Assembly (NCBI GenBank): GCA_022448265.1 | Contig: JAKVCC010000004.1 | Location: 178,880 to 242,879, forward strand | Length of the DNA stretch: 64,000 bases | DNA from: Pirellulales bacterium | GTDB lineage: Bacteria > Planctomycetota > Planctomycetia > Pirellulales > Lacipirellulaceae | Direction of reading: 5' to 3' | Shown: one piece after another, positions 28,426 to 37,061 of the stretch | Numbering within the stretch: position 1 is the first letter of the stretch | Layout of the letters: each line of letters begins with the position of its first letter | Position numbers and translations under genes: made by a program | Notes under the pieces: generated by a model | Databases searched by the model: none | What the model was told of the DNA's origin: nothing | The model's input: the letters and a program-made list of their open reading frames with translations, nothing else

Positions 28426-30267
28426 ATGAGCCTCAATCCAGAAAATTCAACGGTGATGCAATCTATGGCGAACCACTTCCCCGCGATGCACTGCAATGCA
28501 CGCCCATTCATTCTGGCGGCAGGTACTTTGCTGCTGTTTTGGTTTGCGCCCGATCAGCTGGCCGCTGACGCGCCTGCCGACCCGTTCCACACGCTGATCG
28601 ATGAAATTTGGGAGACGCGCCTGCGCGAAGCCCCGTTGTTTGCCACCTCAACCGGAGACCATCGTTACAACGATCGCCTGCCAGCGGTTTCTGAGGCGGA
28701 TTGCGCTCGGCGACATGGCGCACGGCTAGCGCACTTGCAGAGGCTAAAAAAAATCGATCGCCAGAAGCTCGCGCCGGGCGACCAGATTAATTACGACATC
28801 CTGCTGCGCCAGCTCCAAGATAAAATCGCTGAGTTCAAGTTTCAGACGCATCTGGTGCCGATTACCCAGCGGAGCGGTTTCCATTTGGATTTTCCGGAAT
28901 TGTCAAATAATGTCCCTCTCGATTCAGTGAAGGACTTTGAAAATTATATTGCCCGGCTCCGCGCGTTTGGCACGATGGCCGATGGGCATGTCGAGCTGTT
29001 GCGGGCCGCGATTTCCGCGGAGCAGATGTTGCCAGCGATCGTACTCGTCGGCTGGGAGCAGGCGCTGGATGCGCAGATTGTCGAGAGACCGGAGCAGAGT
29101 TTGCTTTTTGATCCGTGTCGCATATTTCCGAGATCAGTGCCGGAGTCAGCCCAAGAGAGGCTACGGGCAGAGGTGCGCGAAGCGATTTCCAGTAGTGTCG
29201 TTCCGGGCTATCGTAGATTTCGCGAGTTTCTTGAAAACGAGTATGTGCCGCAGGCTCGCGGCTCAATCGGAGCTTCGGCATTGCCCCGTGGGCGTGAGTT
29301 TTATCGGCATCGCGTGCGCAAGTTTACCACACTCGACTTGACGCCCGAAGAAGTTCACGGCATTGGCCTGATTGAAGTGGAGCGCATACGTGCGGAGATG
29401 GATAAGATCATCGAGGGCGTGGACTTCGCAGGTGATTTTTCTGCGTTTACTAATTTCCTGCGCGAGGACCCGCGATTTTACGCCAAGAGCAAGAAGGAAT
29501 TACTGCAGGAAGTTTCTTTGGCGCTGAAACGTATGGACGGCAAGCTGCCAGAGCTGTTCGGCCATTTGCCGCGCATGCCTTACGGGTTGCGTGAAGTGCC
29601 CGAGTATATTGCACCTCGCACGACGGCGGCCTACTACGAGCGAGCCAGTGGCGACGGGACCCGAGCGGGATTCTACTACATGAATACGTTCAATTTGGAG
29701 AGTCGGCCCCTGTATACGGTGGAGGCCCTCTCGTTTCACGAGGCCGTTCCCGGACATCATTTGCAGCTCGCGCTGCAGCAGGAGATTGAAGATTTGCCCC
29801 CGTTTCGGCGCTACGCGAGTTTTACATCCTACATAGAGGGTTGGGCCTTATATGCCGAACGCTTGGGGTCGGAAGTGGGGTTCTATGAGGATCCCTACAG
29901 CGATTTTGGCCGCTTGACCATGGAGATTTGGCGGGCCTGCCGACTGGTTGTCGACACAGGTATCCACTACTTTGGTTGGACCCGCGAGCAGGCCATCGAA
30001 TACCTGCGCAATAACTCCGCCTTGTCCTTGCACAATATTCGCGCCGAGGTGGATCGCTATATCAGTTGGCCCGGGCAAGCGCTCGCTTACAAGATTGGCG
30101 AGATGAAAATCCGCGAGTTACGCGCCCTCGCAGAGGGGCAGTTAGGCGAACTTTTTTGTTTGCGCGCATTTCACGATACCGTACTGGCCAGCGGATCGGT
30201 GCCACTTGACGTGCTGGAAGGGCGCATTCATGCCTGGATTAACGAAGTAGAACTGAGCCAGCCGTGA
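28426..30267 (+). CDS. DUF885 family secreted metallopeptidase-like protein
   Basis: The 613-residue protein has an N-terminal hydrophobic segment (about 25-45, signal peptide) followed by the DUF885 domain. The zinc motif HEAVPGHH (438-445) and the later YIEGWALYAERLG are the diagnostic blocks of this gluzincin-like family, whose members are thought to be carboxypeptidases or dipeptidases. ATG 28426 is chosen because a GGAAAGGAA Shine-Dalgarno precedes it. The frame is open back to 28351 and overlaps the kinase, and the gap from the kinase stop to this start is 40 bp, so co-transcription is likely. Confidence 0.9.
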   Translation: MSLNPENSTVMQSMANHFPAMHCNARPFILAAGTLLLFWFAPDQLAADAPADPFHTLIDEIWETRLREAPLFATSTGDHRYNDRLPAVSEADCARRHGARLAHLQRLKKIDRQKLAPGDQINYDILLRQLQDKIAEFKFQTHLVPITQRSGFHLDFPELSNNVPLDSVKDFENYIARLRAFGTMADGHVELLRAAISAEQMLPAIVLVGWEQALDAQIVERPEQSLLFDPCRIFPRSVPESAQERLRAEVREAISSSVVPGYRRFREFLENEYVPQARGSIGASALPRGREFYRHRVRKFTTLDLTPEEVHGIGLIEVERIRAEMDKIIEGVDFAGDFSAFTNFLREDPRFYAKSKKELLQEVSLALKRMDGKLPELFGHLPRMPYGLREVPEYIAPRTTAAYYERASGDGTRAGFYYMNTFNLESRPLYTVEALSFHEAVPGHHLQLALQQEIEDLPPFRRYASFTSYIEGWALYAERLGSEVGFYEDPYSDFGRLTMEIWRACRLVVDTGIHYFGWTREQAIEYLRNNSALSLHNIRAEVDRYISWPGQALAYKIGEMKIRELRALAEGQLGELFCLRAFHDTVLASGSVPLDVLEGRIHAWINEVELSQP

Positions 30268-30323
30268 CGCCTGGCCACTGCGTGGTTGCTGCAGACAATC
30301 AGGCGGCTTACGGCGGCTTCATC

Positions 30324-31049
30324 CTAGGCTGTGAACGCGGCCAGAATTTCAGTTAGGATGTAGAGTACCAGTGTCAACCACCAGCCAAGAATGACTACAG
30401 GTGGGGGATCGAATCCCAGTGCATGTACCAGCAGGCCGGCCAGGGCTACAAATCCCAGCAGCAGCGCCGCATTCTCCGCTTTCCCCAAGCTGTGGGTGAG
30501 GACTAGTGCCACCGCAGCGATCGCAAAGGTTCCAAGCAACTGTTTCAAGGAAAATGCAAAGGATAGTGCCGGCCGAGGTTTGGGGGCAATGAGTGATTGA
30601 GGTGCTTCGCTTAGATTGCCGTCCGTCGCCGCGCGGTACGCGGCGCCTCGTTGTTCCATCTCGCGCCGCCGCTGCACGCGCTGCGCACGTTCTTTTTGCG
30701 TAACCAGCCACCAGCCTGCCGCCAACAACAGGAGCACGGCTGCGAACATTCCCGCGCAAGCTCCCAGGCGACTTCCTGCGGCTATGGCCACTGCAAGTAG
30801 TGCCGTGACGGCCAGCATGTGTCGCGTGTTGAACTGAAACTGTTTGAATTCGTTCAGGGTGATAGGATCGGTTTGTTCGGCCGATTCAAACAGCTCCTCG
30901 ATATCGACGCGATCTTCCAGCTCGCGGGCTCTGCTTTTAACGCGCCGGCGCTGGTTCTCAAGAATCTCCGGATCGACCGGCTCCAACTCCAGCTCGTCGC
31001 CTGCCTGCTCACCGGTCTTGTTGTCGTCGTTGGGGTTGGGATTCGGCAT
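30324..31049 (-). CDS. Hypothetical membrane protein
   Basis: This 241-residue protein is not assigned to a known family. It begins with an acidic, hydrophilic segment (1-75, DELELEPVDPEILENQRRRVKSRARELEDRVDIEELF), has two membrane helices (about 78-110), a basic cytoplasmic loop (116-135) and three further helices (about 165-240). A DPITLNEFKQFQFNTRHML segment just before the first helix resembles the linker of small planctomycete membrane proteins. It is convergent with the DUF885 gene. Confidence 0.7.
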   Translation of the reverse strand: MPNPNPNDDNKTGEQAGDELELEPVDPEILENQRRRVKSRARELEDRVDIEELFESAEQTDPITLNEFKQFQFNTRHMLAVTALLAVAIAAGSRLGACAGMFAAVLLLLAAGWWLVTQKERAQRVQRRREMEQRGAAYRAATDGNLSEAPQSLIAPKPRPALSFAFSLKQLLGTFAIAAVALVLTHSLGKAENAALLLGFVALAGLLVHALGFDPPPVVILGWWLTLVLYILTEILAAFTA

Positions 31050-31361
31050 GAGGGCTCCCGGGGTGGGGTGGGGAGACTAGCATCGTGGGGTGGGCGGACA
31101 ATCCCTGGATTGGTGAGGTTAGCCTCTATTGTGGTGGGCTAGGGTGGGCCTCGCAACGCCGGGCACGAAAGGCTCTGCCACGCGGTCGACAAGGTCTTGC
31201 TGTGTTGGCCGTGTGATGCAAATATTATGGATCTTTGCGCCGTGTATGAGCTGCCGCAATTGGTTTTTTGGGGTTTGCCGCAGCGGCTGAAGATTTTCCA
31301 GCGTGCGTTGATTTTGACGCTTCGCTATTCCCTGTTCAGCACTCGATATTGGCGCTGCATC
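31050..31361. other. Divergent promoter region
   Basis: This 312-bp gap separates the leftward membrane protein and the rightward glycosyltransferase, so it must hold both promoters. No convincing -35/-10 pair, RNA or small gene was seen. The glycosyltransferase frame stays open back to 31197 but lacks family similarity there. Confidence 0.45.
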
Positions 31362-32606
31362 ATGCATTTTCTGATGACGGCTATGGGAAGCTACGGCGAC
31401 GTGTATCCAGTCGTTGGTCTGGGTGCAGCGCTGCGGGCGCGGGGACACCGTGTGTCGGTGATCGCGAATCCACATTTCCAAGCGGTTGTCGAGGCCGCCG
31501 CACTCGAGTTTCGGCCCCTGGGTACCGTCCAGGACTATGAACAATTGGTCGCCAGCGCCAGTGTCTGGCATCCGTTGCGCGGGCCCATCCTGATCATGAG
31601 GTTGGGAATTGCCAAGTTTTTGCGAGACCTGTATCAAGTGATCGAAAACAATTTTCGCGTGGGTGAGACGGTGTTGGTTGCAAATTGTCTTGACCTGGCC
31701 AGCCGTGTGTTTCAAGAAAAGAACGGCGCTACGCTGGCCAGTCTCTTCTACGCGCCAATGTTGCTGCGGAGTAATCATCTGCATCCGAAGATGGGGCCGA
31801 TGGTCATGGACGCTGGGGTGCCCAATTGGTGCCGTCGACTGCAGTTTTGGCTGGCTGACTGGCTGGTGGTTGACAGAACCCTGGGCCCGGAATTGAACGG
31901 CTTGCGCCGCGATTTAAACTTGCCGCCGGTGACTGGTATCTTACGCGATTGGAATTATTCACCCCAGTTGGTACTGGGAATGTTTCCCGATTGGTTTGCG
32001 CCCCACCAGCCCGATTGGCCGACCAACACGCGGCTGACGGGTTTTCCGCTGTGGGATGAAGCGGAGTCGTCCGGGTTGTCCCAAGATGTGACGGATTTTC
32101 TTGCCGAGGGCGACCCGCCGATTTTGTTCACTCCCGGCTCAGCAATGGCACACGGGAAGTCGTTTTTTCGGGCAGCGGCCAGCGTTTGCGAGCTTCTGCA
32201 ACGACGGGGGTTATTGCTTACTAAATATCCGGATCAATTGCCGGCGCGTCTACCCGATGGCGTACGCCATTTTTCGTTCGAGCCCTTCAGTCGCCTGCTA
32301 CCCATGGTGGCCGCTGTCGTGCACCACGGTGGGATCGGCTCCTGTGCGCAGGGACTTGCCGCCGGTTTGCCGCAACTGCTGATGCCGATGGCTTTTGACC
32401 AGTTCGACAACGCTGAGCGGTTGCGGCGTTTGGGAGTGGCATCGATCGTCCGCCCCAAGCACTTCACTGGAATCACCGTGGCACGCAGGCTTGAGGCCTT
32501 GTTGGCAAGTATCACAACTCACGAGAACTGCCACCGATGGGCAAGAAAATGCGATGGCCAGGCAGCGCTTACGCAGACGTGTGAAGCGATTGAGGCTTTA
32601 GGTTAG
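31362..32606 (+). CDS. UGT/MGT-type glycosyltransferase (GT1-like)
   Basis: The 414-residue GT-B enzyme opens with MHFLMTAMGSYGDVYPVVGLG, the GDVxP donor/acceptor pattern of GT28/GT1-like transferases, and has the C-terminal sugar-nucleotide signature HHGGIGSCAQGLAAGLPQLLMP followed by FDQFDNAERL. Such enzymes transfer sugar to lipids, sterols or secondary metabolites. The acceptor is unknown. ATG 31362 is used instead of the far upstream 31197 because homology begins there. Its stop is only 3 bp from that of the convergent TPR gene. Confidence 0.9.
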   Translation: MHFLMTAMGSYGDVYPVVGLGAALRARGHRVSVIANPHFQAVVEAAALEFRPLGTVQDYEQLVASASVWHPLRGPILIMRLGIAKFLRDLYQVIENNFRVGETVLVANCLDLASRVFQEKNGATLASLFYAPMLLRSNHLHPKMGPMVMDAGVPNWCRRLQFWLADWLVVDRTLGPELNGLRRDLNLPPVTGILRDWNYSPQLVLGMFPDWFAPHQPDWPTNTRLTGFPLWDEAESSGLSQDVTDFLAEGDPPILFTPGSAMAHGKSFFRAAASVCELLQRRGLLLTKYPDQLPARLPDGVRHFSFEPFSRLLPMVAAVVHHGGIGSCAQGLAAGLPQLLMPMAFDQFDNAERLRRLGVASIVRPKHFTGITVARRLEALLASITTHENCHRWARKCDGQAALTQTCEAIEALG

Positions 32607-32609
32607 CCA

Positions 32610-33338
32610 TCAATAGCGGGCCTTGGGCTGCCAATGCTGCACGGTGCGCGTGCTATTGTCCGGCGCGACAATGGAACCGGCTGTGGCTGTCTGCAGCGTG
32701 GAGACGCGCGCGGCGATAGCGGGCTGGAAACGGTTGATCTCCAGCGATCGCTGGTAGTTGGCAAGTGCTTGCGCCTGGTCGCCGGAGACCTCGCGCAGCC
32801 GCCCCAGCGCGGTCAGCGCTCGGCTATTGTCGGGATCGATTGTCAGTGCTTCGACGAGTCGTGTTTGAGCTTGCTGCAAATTGTTAGTTTCTTCCAGGAG
32901 GCGACCGAGTTCGATGCGTGGATCTGCCAATTGCGGGCTACGTGAAGCCCAGCCCTCCAGCAAGCGGAAAGCAGCATCCTGTCGATTGGTGTCGGTCAAT
33001 AAAACAGCTAGGCCGCGGTAGCATTCAGCATGGTTTGGATCGTATTCCAAGCACTGATTGTACAGTTGTTCGGCTTGTGCGAAATTTTCCGCTTGGTTGT
33101 AAAACTTGCCGTTCTTGTGCAGTGCAGATGCCAAATTGTAGTAGCTGTTGGCCGAGCGAGGATTGCTAGCGATGGCGCGTTGGAATTGTTCGGAAGCCTG
33201 GCTGTAGCTACCCAGCTGATAAAGGCGTACTCCTTCGGAGTTGAGCGCGCGAGTCGTCATTTTGCTGCAGCCAAACAGCGTCAAGCTCACCATCGCGGCT
33301 AGGCAGCAGGGAATCGTTGATTTCTTATAAACATGCAT
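32610..33338 (-). CDS. TPR-repeat lipoprotein
   Basis: The 242-residue protein carries a lipoprotein signal peptide with lipobox LFGC (21-24, lipidated Cys24) and then about five tetratricopeptide repeats (YQLGSYSQASEQFQRAIASNP; AEQLYNQCLEYDPNHAECYRGLAVL; AQTRLVEALTIDPDNSRALTALGRL). The last 25 residues (ending TRTVQHWQPKARY) are non-TPR. It is likely a periplasmic adaptor attached to a membrane. ATG 33338 is chosen over 33380 because the signal peptide starts there. Confidence 0.88.
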   Translation of the reverse strand: MHVYKKSTIPCCLAAMVSLTLFGCSKMTTRALNSEGVRLYQLGSYSQASEQFQRAIASNPRSANSYYNLASALHKNGKFYNQAENFAQAEQLYNQCLEYDPNHAECYRGLAVLLTDTNRQDAAFRLLEGWASRSPQLADPRIELGRLLEETNNLQQAQTRLVEALTIDPDNSRALTALGRLREVSGDQAQALANYQRSLEINRFQPAIAARVSTLQTATAGSIVAPDNSTRTVQHWQPKARY

Positions 33339-33749
33339 GGGGCTGACTCGCGGTAGCGCGCGTCCTCTCGGAACTAGCACCGGAACTTAGGGTTCGACGA
33401 CCTTAGGGTTCGCCGCATGTGTCTGGTCGCACAGCAAGTGGAGGCGGGAAATTACCAGCCACGCTGGAGAGACGCAACCCGGATGAGATTGCGCTAGCAC
33501 GTTCTAAGGGGGGCGCAGCGGCTCCGCTATCGATTCCCGTTCGGCCACTGGCGACAGCCGTCGCCCCCTTCCTGCGAAAAGTTCCTCCAAACCGGAATAT
33601 CCCTACCAACCGGTAGATTTACTCAAACCGGGTGTTTTTACTGAGAGTTCTATTTTACGCAATCCTTAATCCGATGATTGCTAGCGTAAGAGGTATAGAT
33701 TTCCACCTGCCGTTTGATCACCGAGCCCCCCCTGCAGGAGCACTCCCCC
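33339..33749. other. Divergent intergenic region
   Basis: Located between the leftward TPR gene and the rightward small basic protein. It contains three AACCGG boxes at exact 18-bp intervals (33590, 33608, 33626), listed separately. No gene or RNA was recognised. Confidence 0.5.
33590..33631 (+). promoter_or_regulatory. Three AACCGG boxes spaced 18 bp apart
   Basis: AACCGG occurs at 33590-33595, 33608-33613 and 33626-33631. The boxes start exactly 18 bp apart, each preceded by A or C and followed by A/T-rich sequence. This spacing, 120-160 bp before the gene at 33750 and about 250-290 bp from the TPR gene start, looks like an operator array or iteron-like set. No protein for it is known. Confidence 0.35.
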
Positions 33750-34169
33750 ATGCCAGCCAATAAATTGATGTCGTCCAAGGCCACCACCCACAAACAAAGA
33801 AATTCTTCGCACCAAAAAGAAACTTCTTCCAAAAGCTGCGCTGCAGGTAAGGCCTCGCAGTCCGCTAAGGCTGCCGACTGCGAGGTCACAATGGACCGTC
33901 GCACGCACCCTGACCGCCGGCTCGAAGATTCGGTCGAAAAAGGTGGCGACGAGCGACGAGCAAAAGTGCAGCGTCGTCGCCAGATCGACCCCACCACGTG
34001 CGAACGCGATTACTCAGTTCAAGAAGTTGAATTCATGAACGCCATGGACCAATACAAGCGTACCAGCGGCCGCATGTTTCCAACTTGTAGCGAAGTCCTC
34101 GAAGTGATCCGCGGCTTGGGATACACGCAACTCACGCCGATTGAGCTGGCGACGATCCGACCCGAGTAA
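33750..34169 (+). CDS. Small basic protein, unknown
   Basis: The 139-residue protein has a disordered, Lys/Ser/Gln-rich N-terminal third, a central Arg-rich basic stretch ([30 protein letters not shown]) and an ordered C-terminal segment ([20 protein letters not shown], then [18 protein letters not shown]). The C-terminal part looks like a conserved helical motif of planctomycete proteins, possibly DNA- or RNA-binding given the basic context. This is inference. ATG 33750 is selected because GCAGGAG lies 9 bases before it. The frame is open to 33714. Confidence 0.75.
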   Translation: MPANKLMSSKATTHKQRNSSHQKETSSKSCAAGKASQSAKAADCEVTMDRRTHPDRRLEDSVEKGGDERRAKVQRRRQIDPTTCERDYSVQEVEFMNAMDQYKRTSGRMFPTCSEVLEVIRGLGYTQLTPIELATIRPE

Positions 34170-34267
34170 TCCGCAGGGGCATCCTCGGAAACGGCCGTGA
34201 TGAGATTGATTGGGAAGGCGCGAGCACTAGATACAAAGTTTCTGAGATCAACGGCTAGCCCACAGCC

Positions 34268-34978
34268 CTACCGCCTGCGGTTCCAATTCCGCAAAGCCTG
34301 CATTGCAGCTTCGCGACTGTCTTTGGACGCCGGTTCGGTGGGGACGGGCGGGAGCTTGCCAGGGCTCTTTTTCTTGCCCTTAACTGACTTGTGGGCGGAC
34401 TCCTCCACAACGTCCACCGCCATTTCCGAGTCGTCCGGAGTCGCTTTGTCATCGGGGGGGGGCGGGCTTTTTTCGTCCGACTCGGTCACCTGCACCGTAT
34501 TGGTGTCGTCAATATCAATCGTCTGTGTTTCTAAGGCACCTTGGCTGTCTGTGTCGGGTTGGCTATCGAGCCAATTGGAAATGTCTTTTTCGGCAAAAGT
34601 CTCGGTAGTTTGTTTGGCAGTACGATCGACGGCCTCGGCCACGCTTTTCACTTGAGAGTTCTTTAGATTCTTGATGCCATGCGAAATAGTCATCAAGAAG
34701 AGTAAAGAGCCGATCCCGATCTCATCGCCCGACGCCAGTTCGAATTCCACGCCGGCATTAATTTCTTTCCCATTGACGATCGTTCCGTTTCGGCTGCCCA
34801 GATCTTTGATCAAGACTTTTGCGTCACGACGGATCACCGAGCAATGCCTACGGCTGATGGAACTACTGCCGGAACGCAGGTGACACTTGGGACTGCGTCC
34901 GATCAAGAATTCGTCTTTCTTGATCGCAACTTTTGCGCCAACCTTGGAACCTGCTAGCACTTTCAGAATTACGTCCAT
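34268..34978 (-). CDS. FHA-domain protein
   Basis: The 236-residue protein begins with an FHA phosphothreonine-binding domain (1-98): IGRSPKCHL, SSISRRHC, LGSRNGTIVNG and GDEIGIGSLLF are in the expected order. The rest is acidic and low in hydrophobic residues until a Lys-rich KGKKKSPGKLPP stretch and a final AMQALRNWNRRR helix. Proteins of this type read out Ser/Thr kinase signalling. The window's own kinase is at 26898. ATG 34978 is preferred over 35053 because the FHA fold starts there. Confidence 0.9.
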   Translation of the reverse strand: MDVILKVLAGSKVGAKVAIKKDEFLIGRSPKCHLRSGSSSISRRHCSVIRRDAKVLIKDLGSRNGTIVNGKEINAGVEFELASGDEIGIGSLLFLMTISHGIKNLKNSQVKSVAEAVDRTAKQTTETFAEKDISNWLDSQPDTDSQGALETQTIDIDDTNTVQVTESDEKSPPPPDDKATPDDSEMAVDVVEESAHKSVKGKKKSPGKLPPVPTEPASKDSREAAMQALRNWNRRR

Positions 34979-35465
34979 GGTACCCGTCGAGTGAAAATAA
35001 ACCTGGCACCGCATCTCCCGCAGGGTGAGTCTCCAAGAAGGCGTGCTATGCACGCTTCGCTACCCCTTAGAGTCGTGCCTTTACGGGCGCGGCCGAGTGG
35101 TCACACTACGACTGCCTTCGCTAGAGGTTGTGGTTGCCCACGGCAGCTGACAACCGATTGCTCCCCTAATAAACGATATCATATCTCTCAGGCGTTTTCC
35201 AGCAAAACCCGTGACCAGAGACTAGAAATTCTATTCTCTTGGCCCCTAGGCATAACCCCTCACGTGAGGGATTGCGAAACGGAGGGCAAGTCACGGAGCT
35301 CGTTCTCTTCGCTTGGGGAGATTCCTACTCACTATGGGCGGTTTGTTTGTGAAGCTGTTAGTAGCGGTGTGGATTTATTTGGGCAGCCCGGCGGTCTCTA
35401 GCTTGCGGCACTGCAAGTTGCCAAGGCGCAGATCACCGTATGGTATTGCGTTTTTGTGCCAACGG
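34979..35465. other. Intergenic region upstream of the FHA gene
   Basis: This 487-bp gap lies between two leftward genes. It holds a perfect 14-bp palindrome at 35257-35270 and presumably the FHA promoter. No gene, RNA or terminator was recognised. A forward 73-codon frame at 35313 has no family pattern. Confidence 0.45.
35257..35270. repeat. Perfect 14-bp palindrome
   Basis: CCCTCACGTGAGGG is self-complementary, with outer flanks (AAC upstream, ATT downstream) only partly paired. It could be an operator or a short dispersed repeat. Confidence 0.45.
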
Positions 35466-36263
35466 CTATCTTCGTTGAGTCCACGTGTCGACTTCGTATT
35501 TTTCGCGCTGTATTTTTTGTGCGAGGTTTCGTAGATCATTTGGCATAGGGCCGGTTTGCAAATCCAGATTTAGCGCATGGGCAAGGGCGTCGGGCAGCGC
35601 TGAAAATAGGTCTTCTGGGTGGATTGCGATGCGGGTTATTTCCTGAATCCCGGACAGTTCGGGTGCCATCGGTGATCGGCTTAACAAGATACTGCCGTGC
35701 TGGAGCACTCCTCCCCGACGGCGCCGCTGTGCGCTACCGACAATTTTGTGCTCGATTCTCGAAGCTGGGGCTGCCTCATTTAAAAGTAAGATGTCGCCCA
35801 AGAATCGGCGCTCGAAGCATAAAAAGGGTACTTGGCTAGCAGGGCTTTTCGATGGGCTGGCGCATCGGACAGTCTTCCAGGAGGGCGTTGCCTGGAGAAT
35901 AGCCCCTTGCAGGAATTCGATAAGGGTGGCGTGCAGGGCATCGTAGAGTGCTTGGGTGTCGGAGGCTAAGTGGTGCGAGGCGGGGAGCGACAGGCTGTAG
36001 GTAACTTCCCGATCATGGAGGATGGCTCCACCGCCGCTCAGCCGCCGCACGACGGGCACGATCTGGCTTGCCAGATGCCCCGTACGATCTTCGTAACGTT
36101 GAAAATAGCCGAGCGACAGCGTAGGGCGCGACCATTGATAAAAACGGAGCGTCGCCAGTTGCGACTCCAGAGATGCGTTGAGCAAGGCCTCATCGAGCGC
36201 CATATTCCATGTGCCTTCAGCAGGCGGATCAACCAGCAATCGACAAGAAGTTTTGGCCCCCAT
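35466..36263 (-). CDS. LipM/LplA-type lipoate or octanoate protein transferase
   Basis: This 265-residue member of the biotin/lipoate A/B ligase family transfers lipoyl or octanoyl groups to lipoyl domains. It has the substrate loop VRRLSGGGAILHD (72-84), an active-site-like Cys149 in PFLCFERR, and Lys173 in HKIVGSAQRRRRGGVLQHG. Cys plus KIVGSAQ resembles octanoyltransferase LipM more than LplA, but sequence alone does not settle this. gcvH, a classic lipoyl-domain target, is 400 bp upstream on the same strand, supporting the role. Confidence 0.83.
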   Translation of the reverse strand: MGAKTSCRLLVDPPAEGTWNMALDEALLNASLESQLATLRFYQWSRPTLSLGYFQRYEDRTGHLASQIVPVVRRLSGGGAILHDREVTYSLSLPASHHLASDTQALYDALHATLIEFLQGAILQATPSWKTVRCASPSKSPASQVPFLCFERRFLGDILLLNEAAPASRIEHKIVGSAQRRRRGGVLQHGSILLSRSPMAPELSGIQEITRIAIHPEDLFSALPDALAHALNLDLQTGPMPNDLRNLAQKIQREKYEVDTWTQRR

Positions 36264-36661
36264 GACACACCAACGTCTCTTTCAAACGCGTCCAGAATGC
36301 TTGTTTTTCTCGAAACCGAAACCCTACGCGAGGTTTCAGCCTATAGCAACAATTCAACCAAAATTCGCGCGCGGAGGCGCAGAGACAGCAAAGCTTATTG
36401 AAAACGAATTTTTCTCTGGGGCTCTGCGCGTTTCTGAGGTTTTACGTAGCAATCCAGTATCGCTTGGTCTGGCTAACGGGCGACAGCGGGCATGAAAAAG
36501 TTGTAACTTCCCTCGCTTAAAAAAACAGGTGGAGTTGCCTGTGTGCGCATTTTCTTTCTGGGTCCTGTAGGTAATGTCCTATTTCCGAGAGGGCCGGTGG
36601 CAATTGTAATGGGCGACCGATGGCTGAGGCGATTTTTCTCCTTGCACCTTCCCCACTCGGT
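36264..36661. other. Intergenic region with a putative dispersed-repeat fragment
   Basis: Between the lipoate-transferase gene and gcvH. It contains GCGGAGGCGCAGAGACAGC (36371-36389) and, about 30 bp on, GGCTCTGCGCGTTTCTGAGG (36420-36439), which is roughly an inverted copy. This looks like a piece of a repeated palindromic sequence. No gene was recognised. Confidence 0.4.
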
Positions 36662-37048
36662 TTAGCGGCACTGTTTTTCGTAGGTGGCGTAGTCCAAGAG
36701 CTTGCTCAGCCCGGCGTCGTCCAGGATCTTGATTTTGGCGATCCAGCCGGCGCCGTAGGCGTCGTTTCCAAGCGTTTCCAAGGCGTCTGGCAGGGCTTGA
36801 TTGAGCGCGATGACCTCACCGTCAACAGGTGAGTAGATGTCACTCACGGCTTTGACGGACTCGACCTCGCAGAATGCCTGTTCGGCTTTGACCTGGGTCC
36901 CAACTTTGGGGAGATCGATGTAGACCAAATCGGTCAGGGCTTCAATCGCAAAGGCCGAGAGGCCCAGTGTGGCCACTCGCATCCCCTCCTCGTTGGCAAC
37001 TGCCACCCATTCGTGGGTTTTTGCATAGAGCAAGTCTTCAGGTTTCAC
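36662..37048 (-). CDS. gcvH: Glycine cleavage system H protein
   Basis: The 128-residue lipoyl carrier has the normal H-protein length and pattern: KPEDLLYAKTHEWV at the start, LTDLVYIDLPKVG, and EVESVKAVSDIYSPVDGEV, with Lys66 as the lipoylation site. GTG 37048 is the start: GGAG lies about 10 bases upstream and overlaps the stop of rnr (TAGGAG), so translation is coupled to rnr. A longer frame to 37165 lies inside rnr and is not supported. gcvT and gcvP are absent from the window. Confidence 0.93.
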   Translation of the reverse strand: MKPEDLLYAKTHEWVAVANEEGMRVATLGLSAFAIEALTDLVYIDLPKVGTQVKAEQAFCEVESVKAVSDIYSPVDGEVIALNQALPDALETLGNDAYGAGWIAKIKILDDAGLSKLLDYATYEKQCR

Positions 37049-37061
37049 GATGGTTGTTCTC

